Source: Chloroflexota bacterium | Lineage (GTDB): Bacteria; Chloroflexota; Dehalococcoidia; Lucifugimonadales; Australimonadaceae | Reading direction: 5' to 3' | Length of the DNA: 34,319 nucleotides | Assembly (NCBI GenBank): GCA_028874795.1 | Contig: JAPPHT010000001.1 | Location: forward strand, 1-34,319 | Shown here: piece after piece, positions 32,562 through 34,319 of the stretch | Layout of the letters: the number at the start of each line of letters is the position of its first letter | Numbering within the stretch: the first letter of the stretch is position 1 | Translations under genes and position numbers: made by a program | The notes under the pieces: generated by a model | Told to the model about the DNA's origin: nothing | Database searches by the model: none | What the model saw: only the letters and a program-made list of their open reading frames with translations

Positions 32562-33662
32562 CTAGTTCGCGGCCAGCCGGTAGAATCGGGCCGCGTTGCG
32601 GAACATCACCGCTTCCTTGTCGTCCGCGGACATGTCCGCGTTCTCCCGCAGCTCGTCCAGCTCCGCCTTGCACGTGTTGGCGTCGACCTCGTGCGGGTAG
32701 TCGGACGAGAAGATGTACGGCTTGTTGCCGGTGAGGCGCACGGCCTCCGGCAGCGCAAGCTCGTCGCCCTCGACGCCGACGAAGATGCGGTCCTCGTCGA
32801 TGTGGCGGCAGATGTAGTCGGAGACGCGCTCGCCCTCGCGTATCTGCAGGAAGCGGCCTCGCGGGTCGTACTGGACGTGGGACGCCCAGGAGCCGTTGAA
32901 GCGCTCCATGCAGGTGAGCAGCCACGCCGCTCCCGCCTCCAGGAAGCCGATGCGGACACCGGGGTACTTGTCGAACACGCCGTTGAAGATGATGCCGGCG
33001 AAGGCGACCATCTGCCCCATCGGGTGGCCGAGCGCGTTGATGGGCGCGTAGGGGCTCATGTCGTCCATCAGGAAGCCCTCGTGCGCGCCTCCGTGGATGC
33101 CGAGAGCGCATCCGAGCCGTTCCGCCTCCGCGTAGACGGGCCAGAACTTGCTGTCGCCCAAGTGGGGCTGCTGCGCGCCCGTGGACGGCAGCATCGCGCC
33201 GACGAAGCCGAGCTCCTGCACGATGCGACGCAGCTCCTCGACCGCCGCGCCGGGCTCCTGCAAGGGCAGCAGGCCCATCGCCTGGAAACGGTCGCCGCGC
33301 TTCAGGTAGTTGTCGTAGACCCAGTTGTTGTACGCCTGCGCGAGCACAACGGCCCAGTCGCGGCTGACGATCTTCCCGAAGCCGAGGCCGCTGGTCGTGT
33401 AAAGCACCGTCGAGTCGACGCCGACCTCGTCCAGGAATTCCATCCAGCCGTCAGGCCCCACGTCCGCGAACGCGCCGGGAGGTGTGATGTGGCGGTTGGC
33501 GGAGTGGAGGTGGTCGATGGGCGGGAAGGGGTTCCGTTGCGACCGCGCCTCGCCGAAGCTCTTGCCTTTGTACTCGTCCGGCATGTACGAAACGATGCCG
33601 GCGATGTCCTCCATGATGTGGCCGTCGCCGTCGATGATGCGTTCCAGGTTTGCCGTCGCCAT
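32562..33662 (-). CDS. amidohydrolase family 2 protein, copy A (first gene of the cluster)
   Basis: The 366-residue paralogue has IDGDGHIMED at residue 10, GCALGIHGGAHEG near 183, IGFLEAGAAWLL near 243 and IFSSDYPHEVDAN near 323, so metal ligands and the late aspartate are conserved as in copy B. AGGAGG stands 5 nt before the ATG at 33662. It opens the leftward cluster, so the promoter should lie in 33663-33740. Differences from copy B are spread over the protein, including surface loops; two substrates or a heteromeric enzyme are both conceivable. Confidence 0.88.
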   Translation of the reverse strand: MATANLERIIDGDGHIMEDIAGIVSYMPDEYKGKSFGEARSQRNPFPPIDHLHSANRHITPPGAFADVGPDGWMEFLDEVGVDSTVLYTTSGLGFGKIVSRDWAVVLAQAYNNWVYDNYLKRGDRFQAMGLLPLQEPGAAVEELRRIVQELGFVGAMLPSTGAQQPHLGDSKFWPVYAEAERLGCALGIHGGAHEGFLMDDMSPYAPINALGHPMGQMVAFAGIIFNGVFDKYPGVRIGFLEAGAAWLLTCMERFNGSWASHVQYDPRGRFLQIREGERVSDYICRHIDEDRIFVGVEGDELALPEAVRLTGNKPYIFSSDYPHEVDANTCKAELDELRENADMSADDKEAVMFRNAARFYRLAAN

Positions 33663-33729
33663 TCCTGCCTCCTGAGATTGGTACGCGTGCGCGGATTGTA
33701 CGGCGGGCGGGTGCGGGCGGCAAATCAGG

Positions 33730-33785
33730 TCCCCTCTCCCTAGACTTGATTCTCTCTCCTGGAGGGTGGGGGTGAGGGCGTTCGA
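33730..33785. repeat. palindromic repeat upstream of the catabolic cluster
   Basis: CCCCTCTCCCTAGAC and CCTGGAGGGTGGGGGTGAGGG face each other; the wording (CCCTCACCCCCACCCT on the minus strand) matches the palindromic family seen at 11275, 16705 and about 20205. It lies within the 488-bp stretch 33663-34150 between the cluster and the right-hand cupin gene. Confidence 0.5.
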
Positions 33786-34015
33786 TGGGGCGGCGCCGAG
33801 GAGGCTAGCCTGTGCTTTCCTCTCTGTACCCAGGAGGCAGGGGGCGTCGTGGAGGTGGAGGAGGAGAATGGAGGGCGGAACCGGCGTCTGGTCACCGCTT
33901 CCTCTACGTACCCGGGGGGAAGAGGGTTCTTGGGAGGCGGAGGAGGCGGCGCAGAGGGTTTGCTTTGCGCGTTGTCCGGTTCCTTCTTCGGACGCTGCAG
34001 GCCGGGTATCCGCAT
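33740..34015 (-). CDS. possible small proline-rich protein, 91 residues
   Basis: An ATG at 34015 has AAGGAG 7 nt upstream and a TATACT box (34046-34051 on the plus strand) about 30 nt upstream, good signals for a real gene. The frame reads MRIPGLQRPKKEPDNAQSKP, a run of six prolines, KNPLPPGYVEEAVTRRRFRP, then low-complexity Ser/Thr/Pro. The last residues (RTPSPPPSRRENQV) are encoded by the palindromic repeat. No family was recognised. The low complexity leaves open that this is a chance frame. Confidence 0.35.
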   Translation of the reverse strand: MRIPGLQRPKKEPDNAQSKPSAPPPPPPKNPLPPGYVEEAVTRRRFRPPFSSSTSTTPPASWVQRGKHRLASSAPPHRTPSPPPSRRENQV

Positions 34016-34150
34016 CGACTCACTCCTTGCTCCACCACTGAGCCCAGTATACGCCCGCCTCCCACCTCTCCCTCGTGGACGGCGCGAACGTTCCCGCGCA
34101 TAATAGGGCGCATCCCGCGCACGTTGCGCGACGTCACGGAGGGAGCACGC

Positions 34151-34319
34151 ATGGTTACGAGAACCGCCGACCTGGCCGATTGGCAGGAACCGGAAGGCAT
34201 GAACAAGGCCGGTTTCGGCTTCTGGAAGACGCCGAAGTCCGCCTACGACCTCTTCATCGAGTCCCAGGGCATCGACATCCACCGCGACATCGGCGTCCAC
34301 CGCATCCAGGACCTGCCGC
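34151..34319 (+). CDS. cupin-type protein, N-terminal part (runs off the right edge)
   Basis: The first 56 residues are visible. GFWKTPKSAYDLFIESQGI followed by DIHRDIGVHRIQDLP resembles QFYDRWMEAQGIPIYRDYYI in the N-terminus of the bicupin protein at 181-1305, so this should be a paralogue of it. GGAGGGAG precedes the ATG by 5 nt, and CATAAT at 34099-34104 is a possible -10. It is divergent from the catabolic cluster, with about 490 bp between, and may share regulation with it. Confidence 0.7.
   Translation, partial: MVTRTADLADWQEPEGMNKAGFGFWKTPKSAYDLFIESQGIDIHRDIGVHRIQDLP

Noticed and set aside
31467-33743. 758-residue plus-strand open frame
   Set aside because: It is antisense to both amidohydrolases and repeats itself only because those genes are paralogues.

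Overview
The window is about 34 kb of GC-rich bacterial DNA, densely coding, with no RNA gene or CRISPR array that I could see. Gene content (paralogous cupins, stand-alone molybdenum hydroxylase subunit, tandem amidohydrolases, dihydroxyphthalate-decarboxylase-like proteins, Pro/Thr-rich lipoproteins, fused isobutyryl-CoA mutase) together with several families of short palindromic repeats suggests an uncultured Chloroflexota of the SAR202/Dehalococcoidia kind. That is an inference from gene style; no phylogenetic marker gene is present.

Left part (1-7.9 kb): a two-domain cupin protein with an intrinsic terminator, a 3-hydroxyisobutyrate-dehydrogenase-like enzyme converging on a xanthine-dehydrogenase-type molybdenum subunit, an 11-bp tandem repeat array upstream of that gene, a membrane-anchored DM13 protein with a methionine-rich repeat stalk, a quinone oxidoreductase and a small integral membrane protein. 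Middle (8-15.5 kb): a lipoprotein alpha/beta hydrolase, a pair of half-size permeases, a four-gene ABC-2 exporter operon (ATPase, permease, ATPase, permease; every junction overlaps by 4 nt), and a Phd/VapC-type toxin-antitoxin pair with an inverted repeat over its promoter and start codon.

The centre (15.6-18.6 kb) holds icmF, encoding a fused B12 domain, G-protein chaperone and mutase. It carries one frameshift in a run of six G and an in-frame palindromic repeat in the linker. Next comes a plastic region (18.6-22.9 kb): an orphan YgiT zinc-finger gene, a truncated alcohol dehydrogenase joined to a truncated transposase, a repeat field with a 142-bp MITE-like element (15-bp perfect terminal inverted repeats and 6-bp target duplication), and a metzincin-like lipoprotein. 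The intergenic DNA upstream of that lipoprotein has two blocks of phased hexamers with identical spacing.

Right part (22.9-34.3 kb): an acetyl/propionyl-CoA-synthetase-like ligase followed after 3 nt by an ADP-ribosylglycohydrolase gene, then an aldehyde dehydrogenase behind a TTGACA-N17-TAGCGT promoter. Converging on it is a long leftward cluster (33.66 to 27.46 kb): two paralogous amidohydrolases, an M29/NicX-like metalloprotein, two dihydroxyphthalate-decarboxylase-like proteins around a cysteine-dioxygenase-like cupin, and two 59-residue membrane proteins. The cluster looks like an uncharacterised catabolic pathway, possibly for aromatic or heteroaromatic acids. A second cupin protein, related to the one at the left edge, runs off the right end. 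Several genes lacking a Shine-Dalgarno sequence have a TANNNT box 6-7 nt before the start codon, suggesting leaderless transcripts.
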